Positions 33,901 to 44,100 of a DNA stretch of 64,000 bases are shown piece by piece (position 1 is the first letter of the stretch; each line of letters opens with the position of its first letter). The stretch is from positions 62,001 to 126,000 of the forward strand of contig JANSLP010000044.1 of assembly GCA_029298735.1 (NCBI GenBank), written 5' to 3'. Position numbers and translations under genes: made by a program. The DNA comes from Ophiostoma sp. CBS 140.51. Its lineage: Eukaryota; Ascomycota; Sordariomycetes; Ophiostomatales; Ophiostomataceae. The notes under the pieces were generated by a model. The model worked only from the letters and a program-made list of their open reading frames with translations, was not told the DNA's origin and did no database searches.

Positions 33901-35069
33901 TTCCAGCCTCGGGACGTGCCTGTTGATGAGGCGGGCTTGCTGTTTGCGGCATCCTTGGCTGATAGAGCACCAGCAGCCGATGACGCTGCTCGAATGGTCG
34001 CGTCGTTGTAGTAGTAGTCGCTGCTGACCTGGCGCGGGCTGTGGTGGTCGGACATGGCGTCGCCCAACAAATCGGACACGCGGCGGGCGTGCGCGGCTGG
34101 GATGGACGTGTTGGCAGCCGCGGCAGCCAGTCTGGCCTCCTGTTCTTGCTCGAGTGTGCGCAGCCTTGTCTCCAGGTCCAGACTCGACAAACCGCACTCC
34201 AGAATGATCTTGCGCAGGCAGCGCTCGCGGTCGGCGGCACGGGCGCGCAGGGCGGCGACTTGTGTGTCACGTCGGGCGAGGTCCTCGGCGAGCTGGCGCA
34301 CAAGCGTCACGGCGCCGTGCTTACCGATGAGGCGGGCGACGTGGGCGTCGTCGGTCAAGTGCAGGTCACTCGGAATAATGGCTGGAGCGTCGTCGTCGAA
34401 AAGAGCACTGCGACCGGGTAGGCTTGAAGTCGGAGCGGCGACGGCTGCCGTGATGGAAGAAGTGGAGGCAGTCGACGTGGACGGGGCCGTGACAGGCAAC
34501 AACAGAGATTGTGTAGAGCGTTCGTCGGCCGCCAACAAGCTGTCCACGAGTGACTGCGTCGAAGCCGTCGGTCCAGCCAGACGAGGTCGTTGCGAAGTTG
34601 GAAGCAGTGGTGGCGATGCCGATGACGGCGCTTTCGGCGAAAACGACGGGAACGACGTCAGCGACTTGCTGTCTTCGGACGTCACGCTGGCCGCGCTTGA
34701 GCCTGCATAGCCGCCAACTTGGCTGCTATGAGTAAAAGGTTGTGGGTTTTGTGAAGATGAGCGCGTGGGCACACGGCTGCTGGCGCGTCGACTGCCGGTC
34801 CTGCTTCCGGTGCCGTTGCCTCCACCACGGCGTAGTGAACGGTGGCTGCGCGTGGATGAGGCGGCGGACGTCTGTGAGACGGAACGGGCAAGGGGTGCAG
34901 CTGTAGCCGCAACGGGTGTCGTGTTGGCAGCGGTGGGTGAAGCAGTTATTGGGGCAGACGTCGCCGTCCCTGGCGGCGATGATGACGTTGTCGATGCGGA
35001 CGAGAAGGACGAGTTGGTCACCGCGCCGCGCGTCGGCGGGGACAAGGAGGCGGCGTCGTCGCGGTCCAT
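30975..35069 (-). CDS. large TBC-domain RabGAP, 1364 aa
   Basis: This is a second Rab GTPase-activating protein, distinct from the Gyp5-like one. It is an intronless frame of 1364 aa from the ATG at 35069. The open frame continues 55 codons upstream but starts with TTG. Residues 1-1000 are mostly Ser/Thr/Ala/Gly-rich and disordered, with a poly-Thr patch and a Gln-rich patch near 890-930. A short helical region near 230-300 may be a coiled coil. The TBC domain spans about residues 1030-1290 and keeps all catalytic features: LRAKVW, the arginine finger in ADIYRT, and the glutamine finger in GYCQGMN. An Ala/Arg/Glu-rich coiled coil closes the protein. The substrate Rab is unknown. The large disordered N-terminus suggests regulation by phosphorylation. 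Confidence 0.85.
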   Translation of the reverse strand: MDRDDAASLSPPTRGAVTNSSFSSASTTSSSPPGTATSAPITASPTAANTTPVAATAAPLARSVSQTSAASSTRSHRSLRRGGGNGTGSRTGSRRASSRVPTRSSSQNPQPFTHSSQVGGYAGSSAASVTSEDSKSLTSFPSFSPKAPSSASPPLLPTSQRPRLAGPTASTQSLVDSLLAADERSTQSLLLPVTAPSTSTASTSSITAAVAAPTSSLPGRSALFDDDAPAIIPSDLHLTDDAHVARLIGKHGAVTLVRQLAEDLARRDTQVAALRARAADRERCLRKIILECGLSSLDLETRLRTLEQEQEARLAAAAANTSIPAAHARRVSDLLGDAMSDHHSPRQVSSDYYYNDATIRAASSAAGALSAKDAANSKPASSTGTSRGWKDYLWGGTTKRANGGSSGASTPVTPQTAQKKTTAIRVTSGGDRRPTITEDLFQPPTPSTSTDATADDNTRPTRSASRASSVHSAATSQSGRKPSLASLALRLVGGGGGGDSQDASGTESTSASAAASLRNAPGVANPRRPGPPATTIGRSGRASTLQGGNGGSVGPKSLMSMRRTTSSAVLNGAGAVAALNGGASPQAIPGRGIGGPGNRPNGNGHKQQGSSGGGSNERWGGEMMDASPASDGAAAMRRTTYFPVEMDTILPLDVQPPTLTHMYNRYNSSGHLIDRFGFIYDQRRKKRQREAAQVAQIAQVARHNKRGSRHSEMLDTAGGRASRNGRPSPSQLVGCDNEDEADMVVVEADQASIGDASSLKNDNDADSTHRPPSINLTSTSAPDKDSAAGNAPPGSIPKRWQDYLKIATFPTELLSHTPAMSDSRIEVITEDGSSSVSGGDAAGPKSPGFITSDGRGFVPPSTGAMAAATTAATTTTTTTNATASATSLTGLDTDSIASSTNTADAPADQKQLVKKKQQEQQQSQPAPPAKEDVEPVRLLLQQLSELHDTLQKERTVRWNEFLRKVRAERRREGEMMALAAVENSNNGTTNTNSRFLHATAIMPETRLADGEIVGVAGLGNKGKLGRAKWNEFRALVLGGIPVVLRAKVWSECTGATSLRVPGAYDDLVAGRDEGDKGGPGAEDRADVVAQIQADIYRTLTDNIFFREGPGTAKLNEVLLAYARRNPDVGYCQGMNLIAANLLLVTPSAEDAFWLLASIVETILPVGYYDHSLAASRADQQVLRTYVADVLPRLSAHFDALSIDLETMTFQWFLSVFTDCLSAEVLFRVWDVVFCLNDGSVFLFQVALALLKLNEAALLACETPAEIYTYINHQMTNHAISIDGLIQASEALRKLVRREDVEARRATAMDAERALVVARAAAVAEAKATRQQKIAAREAATAAQEVAAATKSSIISAGEEAVAST

Positions 35070-36270
35070 GATGACGGAAGACCCGTCATCGGTGGGTGGA
35101 CTCAAAGAGGAGGGCCAGGATGAGGAGCTCGAGTGAGGAGAGAGGTCAACAAGTCGAGAAGGCGAAAGTGGCAATGTCGAGATTGAAGTTGATCGAGGAT
35201 GTCGTGACTGAGAGAGGAAGAGATGTCGAGCCAAACTCTGCTCGTCGCAGAAAAAGACGTGGTCTGCCGTAAGAGCGTTGGGCGCGCGCGCAAGGGAGGA
35301 CTGGCGTGTAGATTGTGGTTGGTTGGTGTTCTCAGTTCTGGCCGTTAGGAATGAAGAAAGGGACGAGAAGGAGGCAATTCAAAAGAGTCGAGACACTTGA
35401 GCAGGAGCTTGTCTCTTGTTTCGGCCTAGAAGAGGAAAGAGCCCCCACCACAGACCACAGGGCGGTCCCAAGAATTGGGCAGGTCTCCACTTTTTACAGC
35501 GGAAGCGTAGAAGGAGCAGCCTGGATGCGTGACTGACACAGAGAGACACAGCAGGAAAGAGCGGCCGACTGCAGCCCTTTAGGCTGTACGACGGGGGGCA
35601 ATTACACGGATTGCGGCGCATTACAGGGCGGGAAGGCGCGAATGACCAGTGTTGCGAGCATAATTACATCACTGAGATTTTGGAAAAAGTCGTCATCCCT
35701 TGCGTCGAGTTTTCTTTCCAACACACTCTTTTATTCTGTCTGTATTATTTGTCTTCAAATTCTGTCACTTTTCATATCATTTCATTCCCACGAAACAAGG
35801 GGTTACTTGACACTTTCACACAACGCACGAAAGTAAAGAGGAAAGAAAAGGGGAAGAGGGCGACTGAGGCGAACCCAATAGAAAAAGAAAGCAAAAATTC
35901 TCCCTTGATTCATCCAGCGGGTGGCGAAAGACAGTAATTCCGCCCCAGAGACGATTGAATATCAGCTGCTTCAGCGTACCGGACGAGACATCCGCCAGGC
36001 ACGGAAGAGCGGGATCAACCGCGCTAGGGAGATTGGCCTTTTGGGTTCGCTTTCGATCGACAGTGGTTGCAGGAGGAGGGCGAGAACTGAGAACTGTGAA
36101 GGATTTGATGCAGATGAGTCTCCCGTGAACCTATGCAGGTCTGGGATGCAGGTCTGGCATGTTGAAAAGACAATGGTTGGTAAAATGTTTCAATATTGAC
36201 TTTAGAATATCATTCATTATCGTGCCCAGAGATTGCTCTTCATATCTATCGTACATACGCGAATTTCTTC
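35070..36270. other. 1.2-kb intergenic region
   Basis: This contains the promoter of the large TBC gene (purine-rich on the plus strand) and the 3' flank of the Zn2Cys6 gene. Frames of 60-110 codons here show no motifs. No RNA gene was recognised. Confidence 0.45.
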
Positions 36271-38997
36271 TCACGATGACAACCACGCCATATTCAACAG
36301 GTCAAAGTCCGTGTCCAACATAAACTCATTGAGATCAATTTCCATCGGAAGAAGTTGTTGCGGTTGTCGTGGTAGGGCAGCGCCATTGTTCCCGACGGCA
36401 GCGCCACCCCCCATGGCCAAGGCCTGAGAATGTGGATGAGGGTGAACATGGCCGTGATGTGGTGGATAGCCTTGGGGATATCCTGAAGCACTGTGTCCAT
36501 GAGTCTGGCTGTGTTGCCCATACTGATCTGGGGCCATGGATGGTCCCGTCTGTGGCCCACCTTGTGGCAGACCATTCTCATTTGTCACTTGCTGCCCTGG
36601 ATTGATGGGCACCAGCACCAGCTGCGACAGGTAGCTAACACACCGCTCGACGACACGGTTGCCGCGATCCAAGTTCTCGAGCGCCTCAATGGCCATGCCA
36701 AAATAGGGGAGGGCGGCCTCGACAAATTCCCAGCGTGGAAGGAGCCGGCCCAACGTGGTCGAGTCGTCGCCCATGTTTCGCTGGATATCACACCGGGCGA
36801 CGTGCATGGCGGCAAAGATGGCGAGAGCGGCATTAAATGTGTAGAACAGGGAAAAGTTCCAAGCACCCAACAGATCACGACGAGGACCGTTGGCAAGGAC
36901 AATCGTGTGCACAATAGAGATGATGGCCTGGGCAGAGTGGATGCACGCCTCAACGCTGCCGAGACCCATCTGGAGGAGCTTGGACGATGTTGCTGCATTG
37001 CCACGACTGCCTCGACTACTACCTCGACGACCACAGGTCTCTAATAGCTTCTCCAGGATGGGTCGGTGTGACAGGATCTGCAAGTTATGGTATCTGACCG
37101 ACAGCACGACTACATACCGCATCGAGATCTTGTCGTCAGCCTCGATGCCCTCCAAGTCTTTGGGGCTGACGGGCGCGTCAAACACTGACAGTTGATTCGG
37201 TGCTAGCTGGGCCTTCCATCCTTCGAGTTCGGCCTCGACGCGCAAGACATGTGAAAAGAGTGCCGAATAGTCGGCCGACTGCTGGGACGACGGTGCCGGT
37301 TCTTCCAAACCCAAGTTCTGGCCGTAGCACGTGTCAATGATGCGGTGCATGACGTTGTACAGCTTGATGGTGGCCGTGTAATACAAGCCGTCCATTTGGG
37401 GCGTAGGGACGGCGGGTGAGGTGGTCTCGGCTTGACTTGGAGTATCCTCCGGCTGCCCAACAATCTGCATGTCCGTAATGGGTAGGTCGAGTGTCAAGTA
37501 GCTCTCGTGGATCATGGCCGGACGACCAAAGGTCATGGACAGCGTGCGGTCCAGCAGGATGCAGCCGAACCACACGCGCTTGCGGATCTCGCATTCCAGC
37601 GGTGGGAATGCACGGTTCGTCTTGGGCGACTGGAGGCCGAGCTGTAGAGCTGTCGTGATGGCAAGGCCGTGGACTGTCCAGGCTTGTACAGATTTTTGTG
37701 TTCCTTGCAAGTACTGTCCGAGAATCAGCAAGTACTGCACCAGCTCGAGACTCATGTTTCGACGCGCCTCTTTGTCGTCACAGAGCGCATTGGCCCGCTG
37801 GTAGTAGACGTCCGACTCGGCGATGCGGCGTTCGGCAGATACTGAAGTGTCGACATGCAATGTTGTGGCCATGGCTAGGATGATGTTGAGCAGGCCGAGC
37901 CACGTGCGCCGGGCACTCGTAAAGTTGCTTGTCTTGAGGGCAAAGTAGGTGGCACAAAACGTGGCCTCGTGCACGTACGGCAGCAACCGACCCGTCTTTT
38001 GGAAATACTCCCGGATTAGACTCCAGGTCCGTGCCTCCGAGGGCAGTGCATAAATGTTGACGGGAGCCATAGTCGGCGGTGTCGTCGTTCCGTGTGCATG
38101 TCCGCCGTTGCGTCCACCACCACCGCCCGTTGGCCTTGATACACTCATACCGCCAGCCACCTCGTGGGCACGGTTTGTCGGTGACGGCATGGCCTGGTGC
38201 AGATCGTCCATGCGGGCCATGGCCAAAGAAATGTGCCGCAAAAAGGCAATATTACTGCTGGGGCCAAAGTAGCCCCAGTCCTCTTCGTCGGTAAACTTGA
38301 TGGCGCCCATGCCGTCAATGGAGTCCTCGGCCGTGTCGGGCACACCGTACGTGCCATTTGTGGACGTGGCTGTCGTGGATCCATTGGAGTTGGATGTTGA
38401 TGAATTAGTGGTGGTGTTTGAGGCAGTGGCCGGCGCTGTGGATGCAGTTGTTGCGGCCTGTGAACTCGTTACACTGCCAGCTTTACTGCCATTGTCATTG
38501 CCGCCAGTGTCACCATCGTCTTCATTGGTGTCGTCTTGGTGCTGACGTTTATTACCTCGTGTTGTTGATGACTCTGCCTTCTCGGCTCTGACTTGTGCCA
38601 GACTGGATTCGATATCGGCCAGTCTTTGTTCCAGCCGCTCCAGATAAGACCGACCGACAGTCAAGTTGCTCGCCACACCGGCCTGTTCGTAAACACACTC
38701 GCAGCCCAGCTCAATGCACAGTGAACACCTTGGACGACGGCCGTCACATCTTGACTTTCGATGTCGACAGTTGCCACAGGCGAGGGCAACTCTTCGTCGT
38801 TTGCTGGGCGGGCCGGTTGTTGACACTGTTGACTGTGGAGACTGGCCGGGGCCAAGCTGTGCTTGTGAAGAGAGTTGCTGTTGTGCTTGTGTCTCCGACT
38901 GTGATTGTGTCTCCTGTTCTCCTTGTGGACCAGGCCGGGAGCCGGACCGGGTGTTGGGCGACGGGCCCCGTCCAGGGGACGTAGCAGGACCCGCCAT
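36271..38997 (-). CDS. Zn2Cys6 transcription factor with fungal_trans domain
   Basis: This is a fungus-specific nuclear transcription factor of 908 aa, intronless, with its ATG at 38997; the frame further up lacks an ATG. A Gln/Ser/Pro-rich N-terminus leads into a basic KRRR and the zinc cluster CGNC-x6-C-x6-CSLC-x6-C (Cys74, 77, 84, 91, 94 and 101). A short coiled-coil dimerisation helix follows (YLERLEQRLADIESSLAQ, about 115-135). A Thr/Asn/Ser-rich linker separates this from the fungal_trans regulatory region (about 290-700, with RRTWLGLLNIILAMA and ECEIRKRVWFGCILLDRTLSMTFGRPAMI). The C-terminus has a Gln/His/Gly-rich stretch and an acidic, hydrophobic end (EIDLNEFMLDTDFDLL), likely an activation domain. 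The target pathway is unknown. Confidence 0.9.
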   Translation of the reverse strand: MAGPATSPGRGPSPNTRSGSRPGPQGEQETQSQSETQAQQQLSSQAQLGPGQSPQSTVSTTGPPSKRRRVALACGNCRHRKSRCDGRRPRCSLCIELGCECVYEQAGVASNLTVGRSYLERLEQRLADIESSLAQVRAEKAESSTTRGNKRQHQDDTNEDDGDTGGNDNGSKAGSVTSSQAATTASTAPATASNTTTNSSTSNSNGSTTATSTNGTYGVPDTAEDSIDGMGAIKFTDEEDWGYFGPSSNIAFLRHISLAMARMDDLHQAMPSPTNRAHEVAGGMSVSRPTGGGGGRNGGHAHGTTTPPTMAPVNIYALPSEARTWSLIREYFQKTGRLLPYVHEATFCATYFALKTSNFTSARRTWLGLLNIILAMATTLHVDTSVSAERRIAESDVYYQRANALCDDKEARRNMSLELVQYLLILGQYLQGTQKSVQAWTVHGLAITTALQLGLQSPKTNRAFPPLECEIRKRVWFGCILLDRTLSMTFGRPAMIHESYLTLDLPITDMQIVGQPEDTPSQAETTSPAVPTPQMDGLYYTATIKLYNVMHRIIDTCYGQNLGLEEPAPSSQQSADYSALFSHVLRVEAELEGWKAQLAPNQLSVFDAPVSPKDLEGIEADDKISMRYVVVLSVRYHNLQILSHRPILEKLLETCGRRGSSRGSRGNAATSSKLLQMGLGSVEACIHSAQAIISIVHTIVLANGPRRDLLGAWNFSLFYTFNAALAIFAAMHVARCDIQRNMGDDSTTLGRLLPRWEFVEAALPYFGMAIEALENLDRGNRVVERCVSYLSQLVLVPINPGQQVTNENGLPQGGPQTGPSMAPDQYGQHSQTHGHSASGYPQGYPPHHGHVHPHPHSQALAMGGGAAVGNNGAALPRQPQQLLPMEIDLNEFMLDTDFDLLNMAWLSS

Positions 38998-39883
38998 TGG
39001 GAAGGGCGGAGGTGATAAGATGGGGAGGGGAAGTGACAAGGCCGGCCAGAGATGGCACGAGCCAGACTCAGATACGCGCTGTCACTTAGACGGTGCTGCG
39101 GTACAGTGCGAAGGGTCTCTCAGAGCAAGACACAAAACGTGGCAGATGGTTCGAGTAAGACCCAGTATCGGACAACGGGTGTGTGGTTGCGTCGGGGAGC
39201 GAGGGAGTGAAAGGGAGACGGGGAGTTTTTGAGTGATGGTCGAGGTGCATTGGGGGAGGGAAAAATGTGGATGTGAAAGGAGTTTCAAACTGCTCCGTCC
39301 TTCTCCGGTGGCCCTCTCCGCTCGCCGTGTTGGTTGTCAAAGATGGAAAGAATGGGAGTGGTCAATGTTCCTCGCTTCGCGCGCGGTCACACCTTCCTCT
39401 CCGCAAACAACCCGCACTTTCTTGTTCTTTCCCCACAACCGTGGAGAAGTGGCAGGGCAAAGTGCCGCTCGTGAACAATAATACGACAGGAAGGCACGAG
39501 GCAGGTCTCGATCGCTTGGGAATTAGACGGACAACTGGGGAAAGGAGGAGAAAGAAGAAGAGGAAGGCACGAGAGGAGCAGACGGTGAGCCGTCGGGGAG
39601 TTAGGAAGGAACGGCTTTGTGAGGGTGTCCCGAAACAGGCAAGAGTCGTGTTAGTCGGGGCATTAGTTGCCTTAGCGGCTTGTTTTCGGGGGCTGCAACT
39701 GCCAGCTTCCAGCAGGCTTTAGGGACCTTCGGTGCCTGACACCCGCTAGCCGCCTTCCCCGACAGCTGGCCGCCATCCCCGCCCGGTAGCGGGAAAGTTG
39801 GTTGGAGCTAGAGTGGATCCAGAGTGGATCGTGAGAAACGAGCAGCAAAATTGGACCAAAAAAAAGAGAACGTCGCGATGCGC
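38998..39883. other. upstream region of the Zn2Cys6 gene
   Basis: This is promoter and leader sequence, G/A-rich on the plus strand. A short direct repeat of AGAGTGGATC lies near 39810-39830. No gene was found. Confidence 0.45.
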
Positions 39884-39891
39884 AAAAAAAA
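39884..39891 (-). terminator. RNA polymerase III terminator
   Basis: Eight consecutive A on the plus strand are an oligo-T run on the tRNA strand, 12 bp past the tRNA 3' end. This is the expected Pol III stop signal. Confidence 0.8.
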
Positions 39892-39903
39892 GAATCGCTC
39901 TTC

Positions 39904-39974
39904 TGCGTCGGCCGGGAATCGAACCCGGGGCCTGTCGATGGCAACGACAGATTTTACCACTAAACCACCGACGC
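39904..39974 (-). tRNA. tRNA-Gly (GCC)
   Basis: A full cloverleaf of 71 nt can be drawn. The acceptor stem GCGTCGG pairs with CCGACGC. The D-arm lies inside an A box (TGGTTTAGTGG). The anticodon stem TGTCG/CGACA closes the loop TTGCCAT with anticodon GCC. The T-arm holds the B box GGTTCGATTCC. The discriminator base is A. There is no intron. A Pol III terminator follows. It lies about 290 bp from a decayed recombinase gene. Confidence 0.97.
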
Positions 39975-40257
39975 CTGTCGCAGGGGCTGCTTTTTGATTC
40001 GCTCAGCTGTATGCTGCAACATGAAGCAAAGAACCCCACCAGATGTACTGCGAGTGCATTGCGTAGGTATCGTCGCCAGCGGTTCGAAGTATACAGAAAA
40101 CAGAAAAACGTAGTTGGAAAATGGAAATCAGGTTAAAAACAGTAAAAAGCATACTGATTCCCGGATCTAAGGCCATCGTGTCGTCTTTTTCTCTCTCTCT
40201 TGTTGTTTCGTCCTCTTTGAGATGCCTTCCTTTGTTTCTGCGGCCTCTGTTGTTTAC

Positions 40258-41095
40258 AAACCTCCTTGGACGGCACCAAGGACAAGAAGTCCTTCGCCGC
40301 GTCCAGGAGGCCATCGCCGCTAAGCCGTCGCAGCCTCCAAGAGCCATTCCCACTGCCGAACAGCTACGACAGCAATGGGCCCGCGGCAACGAGGCAGGAG
40401 AACCAAGAAAAAGCTACTCCGCCGCCTACCAGCTGGCTATTGTCAAAAGCCAACGACGATGGGAGTGCTTTTGTTCTTTTATAGACATCCAGGACTGAAG
40501 AGCGCAGTTGGTTGCCACGAACTACGACGACAAGGGCCTCATCGGTATTTACATCAATTATATTACCTCCAGGTTAAAGACACACATTACAATAAGATCT
40601 TCGGTCAAGCAATATATGCACCAGCCTTGGAAGATCTTTAGAAAATACAGCGGCCGAAAGATTAACGACCGTTTTTTCGCCTACACCAATGCGGCTATCG
40701 ACGAGTACGACCACCTCAAAATGTTCACAGGTGCCCGAACCTACGAGTTTATACTTGGATGCATCGACGTCAGCAAGATTAAGAACGAATACTACGATCG
40801 GCTTGATTACTATAGGGCTTAAAATACGAATATACCGAGGGCCGCTCTATTAAAAACCTGGCCTCTTTGCGACAGACTGGACGACAGGACGACGGCTGAT
40901 AAAAAAGTGCTCTGTTGGGAAGATATCGAATTTTATATTGTCAGTGACCCATACGGTAATAAAGAGAGGGACCGACTGATTATAACAGTCTTACTTCGCT
41001 TCTATAAAGGCCACGAAAACTATATAACACTGATCCGGTTTCTCTTTGTCGAAGACCCCCTCCCTGTTATTTACTCCGTGTCCCATATCCAATAA
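40258..41095 (+). pseudogene. decayed DUF3435 / Starship-captain-like tyrosine recombinase
   Basis: Three consecutive fragments in shifting frames on the plus strand together resemble the DUF3435 family of fungal tyrosine recombinases. Fragment 1, to about 40498, has the N-terminal pattern IPTAEQLRQQWARGNEAGEP and ends at a stop after SFIDIQD. Fragment 2 (about 40508-40822) has IYINYITSRLKTHITIRSSV and KIFRKYSGRKINDR. It then seems to jump, by an internal deletion, to TGARTYEF, the region that normally carries a catalytic Arg. Fragment 3 (40907-41095) has LCWEDIE, then ERDRLIITVLLRFYKGHEN and RFLFVEDPLPV, and stops where the rest of the catalytic domain should follow. Stops, frame breaks and truncation make it non-functional. 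The assignment rests on remembered family patterns, with no search done. Captains normally mark one end of a Starship element. Confidence 0.7.
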
Positions 41096-41135
41096 TCTGT
41101 ACAACAGACTAAACGTTGACGATCGGCTTTTTTTT

Positions 41136-44100
41136 TCAAACACCAAAAGACCCCGGTGCCGTCTCTGAAACAAGATACCGCCACAGGCTCGAATTGTCGG
41201 GCGGTTGATTGGCCGACATCTGACCACCGGCACCGGCTTCTTGAAACAGAAACGATAGATCTGGCGACTCGCCATCGGGCGACAGATGTTGTGAGCTGTT
41301 GGCGTTGATAAAAATGGGATTAACCGCCCACGCATCGGTATCCATGAAAGCCTGTCCGCCGGTGGCCATTATATCACCGCCCGGCATCTCGACATCCGAA
41401 AAGAAGCCGGAGCCAAAGAAATCGGGCGACAGCAGCTGCATAGCAGTGTCCGTACCCGCGCCGGCTGACAAAAAGGCGTCCGATGCGAGCGAAGCGCCTG
41501 CAGCCGCGGCTGACTGAGGCATGGAGGTGGCGGGGGTCGACGATGGGTGTTGTTGCGATGACAGTGGTGCCTGCAAGTTGTTTGGTTGTCTTTCGAATGA
41601 TTGTTGCGAATACGCAGACGCAGACGCAGAGGAGGTTGTGGTTGCTGTGACAGGGGAGGACGTGGCTTTCTTCCGTTTTGTGGTGCTGACTTCACGCGTG
41701 CCCACCCTCATGGACACGCGGCGAAAGATTTCTGTAAAGCTTTCCGGCTTTTGCTGTGGATCTTGCTGCGATCGGCTGGAGTGGGTAGCTTGTCTAGCTT
41801 GGCCCTCGGACGATAGGTCAGTAATGATGTGGTAGGCGGACTCAACCACCGTGCGTAAAGACGGATTGATAATGTCTGTGAACTTTGAAAATATGTCCTG
41901 CACGATGGAGATGATGCGAAACCTGTCGGCAATCTCGTCCGGCGGCAGATCATGGTCAATCGACCAAAAAAGATCCAGGAACAGCACGGTGGCCGCACCC
42001 AACGTGTGCGAGTAGGCAAACCAAAACATGCCACGGGTGGTTAGGTCACGCATGTTGGAATGGCAGTCGACAACGATGCGCGCTGACCTCAGACATTGGT
42101 CTTTTGAGTATTTGTATCTAGAGCCTGGGCTGTATCCCCTGGACAAAAATGGCCGATGTAAACGGACGATGCGTGAGTAGATGCCCTCGAGCGCGAGGTT
42201 GCGTTGCCAGCGGATTTTTGGATCTTCGTTTGCAAGATTTGTCTCAGCACTTGGCTGGTATGCTTCTGGAAGATGGTCAAAAATTGCCTGGTAGCCTCTA
42301 TCAACCTCGAGAACGATGGAATACGAGAACTTGTCGGCGTGAGTGATGAACTTGTCGTAGGTCATGCGCAGCATATTTGCTATTTTCCACTTGTAAATCT
42401 CAAAGGAGGCGGAGGTAATTTGATTGGGATCGTGCGCTTTGTATCTCCAATCGGTGCAAGACAGCTCAGAGTCGTTGACATTATCAATCAGTTGCGATGT
42501 GCACTGCTCTGGGTGTATGATGTAGCTGCGAAAGCGTGCCGAGGCTGACATCCAATCGGCCCATTGCAGAATCATCCAGATGCGGAGTGCGACGTGGCGT
42601 TTGATGGCATTTTTGCCAGGCGGCCAGGCAGGATCATCAGGTGGCATTCTGGGAATAAAAAAGCACAGTCAGTAAATAAGCGCGTAGAAGTAATGTTTCG
42701 GGTTTTTAAAACCTCACATTTCTGGATTTGAACCGAGAATATGCAGCCCCATCAGTTGGGCAGAACGTATCGCCACACCAATCCAGTTCAGCATCACATC
42801 AGCTTGACCCCGGGCAGCTGAAGATTGGAAGAATTGATTTAAGAGGATAATTGTTCTGAGACTCGTTAGCATCGCTGAAACAGAATTATGACCTTTGGCA
42901 GAGGAATGGTGGAGGGAAGAGGGAAGCCTACTGTATGGTTCGAACACGGGGCGTCGCCATGGGATTTCCTAGGTGCAAAGCACGGATGCTGATGGCATGG
43001 CACCTGTTGGTGAGATCCTTAAAGTGTTGGCTGCTGTAGCCGTGGAATGGGTGGTTGGTGTCGGCCATGACATCGACTTCGTCGGCTCTCTGGTTGTCCA
43101 GGGCTAGTGCCATGACCATGAAAAAGACGGCCAACCACAGAGGGTCAATGTCCAGATGACGACCTTGGGACATGAGCTCCCAAAAGGTCTTGAGCTCTGC
43201 CTGGAAGCCAGGCCAGTACAAGATGTGTGAGCGCCAGTCCACCGTCTTCTGGTATTGGTTGGCAAGGTAGTAAGACTGGCGCACTGTGGGCAGAGCGGCG
43301 TAGATAGCGTTGAGGACATCTTCTCGCTTCTTGCGAAGACGTGCTCTCTGCTGCTGCCGGCCATGGTTCTCTCGCTCCTGCCGGGTCCAGTCTTTGAACT
43401 CGTCGTCCCAGCTGGACAAGAGGGGATTGTATCGATCCACTACCGCGTCCCAAGTCGGGGCAATGATGCTTGTCAAAGCTGCGGTGAGGAAGGTGTGGTC
43501 TTTTTTAACAGCTGTAGTTCCTGTCGTTGCGGCTCCTGGTGTTTCGCAATGACCGCCCGGTCTGCAGTCAGATGTTGGCGGCGCCATAAGGCTACCGCGC
43601 CAGTACTCGTGTGAGATGATGGGTCTGTCCGCACTGGCATCGCGGGGCGGGTTGAAGGCGATGCTCTCGAGAATGATCGCGGCATCTTCGACATTGTCGT
43701 TGTACTTACCGTCTTCGCTGGAGCGTTCCGAGCACTCTTTTTCTTTGTTTTTTTGCCGCTGATCCTCTCGGTCCTGTCGGTCTGGCCGGCCTTGCCGGCC
43801 TTCCTGCTCTTGTATGGTTTGTGCTTGCATAGCATGGCATGGCACAACATCGGGCTGCGCGTGATCACCCCCGGACGGCGCGGCTTTGACCAGGCTCTCA
43901 AGGATTTGCACGCGGTCGCGCAGCTCCTGCAACTCCGACCGGAGCACAAAGGGCTGCGGTGCCGGGTCGATTTTGGCCTCGTCCCAGTTGCAATATGCGG
44001 ACCTCCCACGCTTAATGCAAGCCGTACATGGAACGTTCCGGTCGCACTTGATCTTGCGACGCTTGCATTCGCTGCAGCTCAGGGCCATCCGGGGCCGCTT

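Noticed and set aside
35070..35234. N-terminal extension of the large TBC protein
   Set aside because: The frame is open but has no ATG; it begins with TTG. The ATG at 35069 is preferred.
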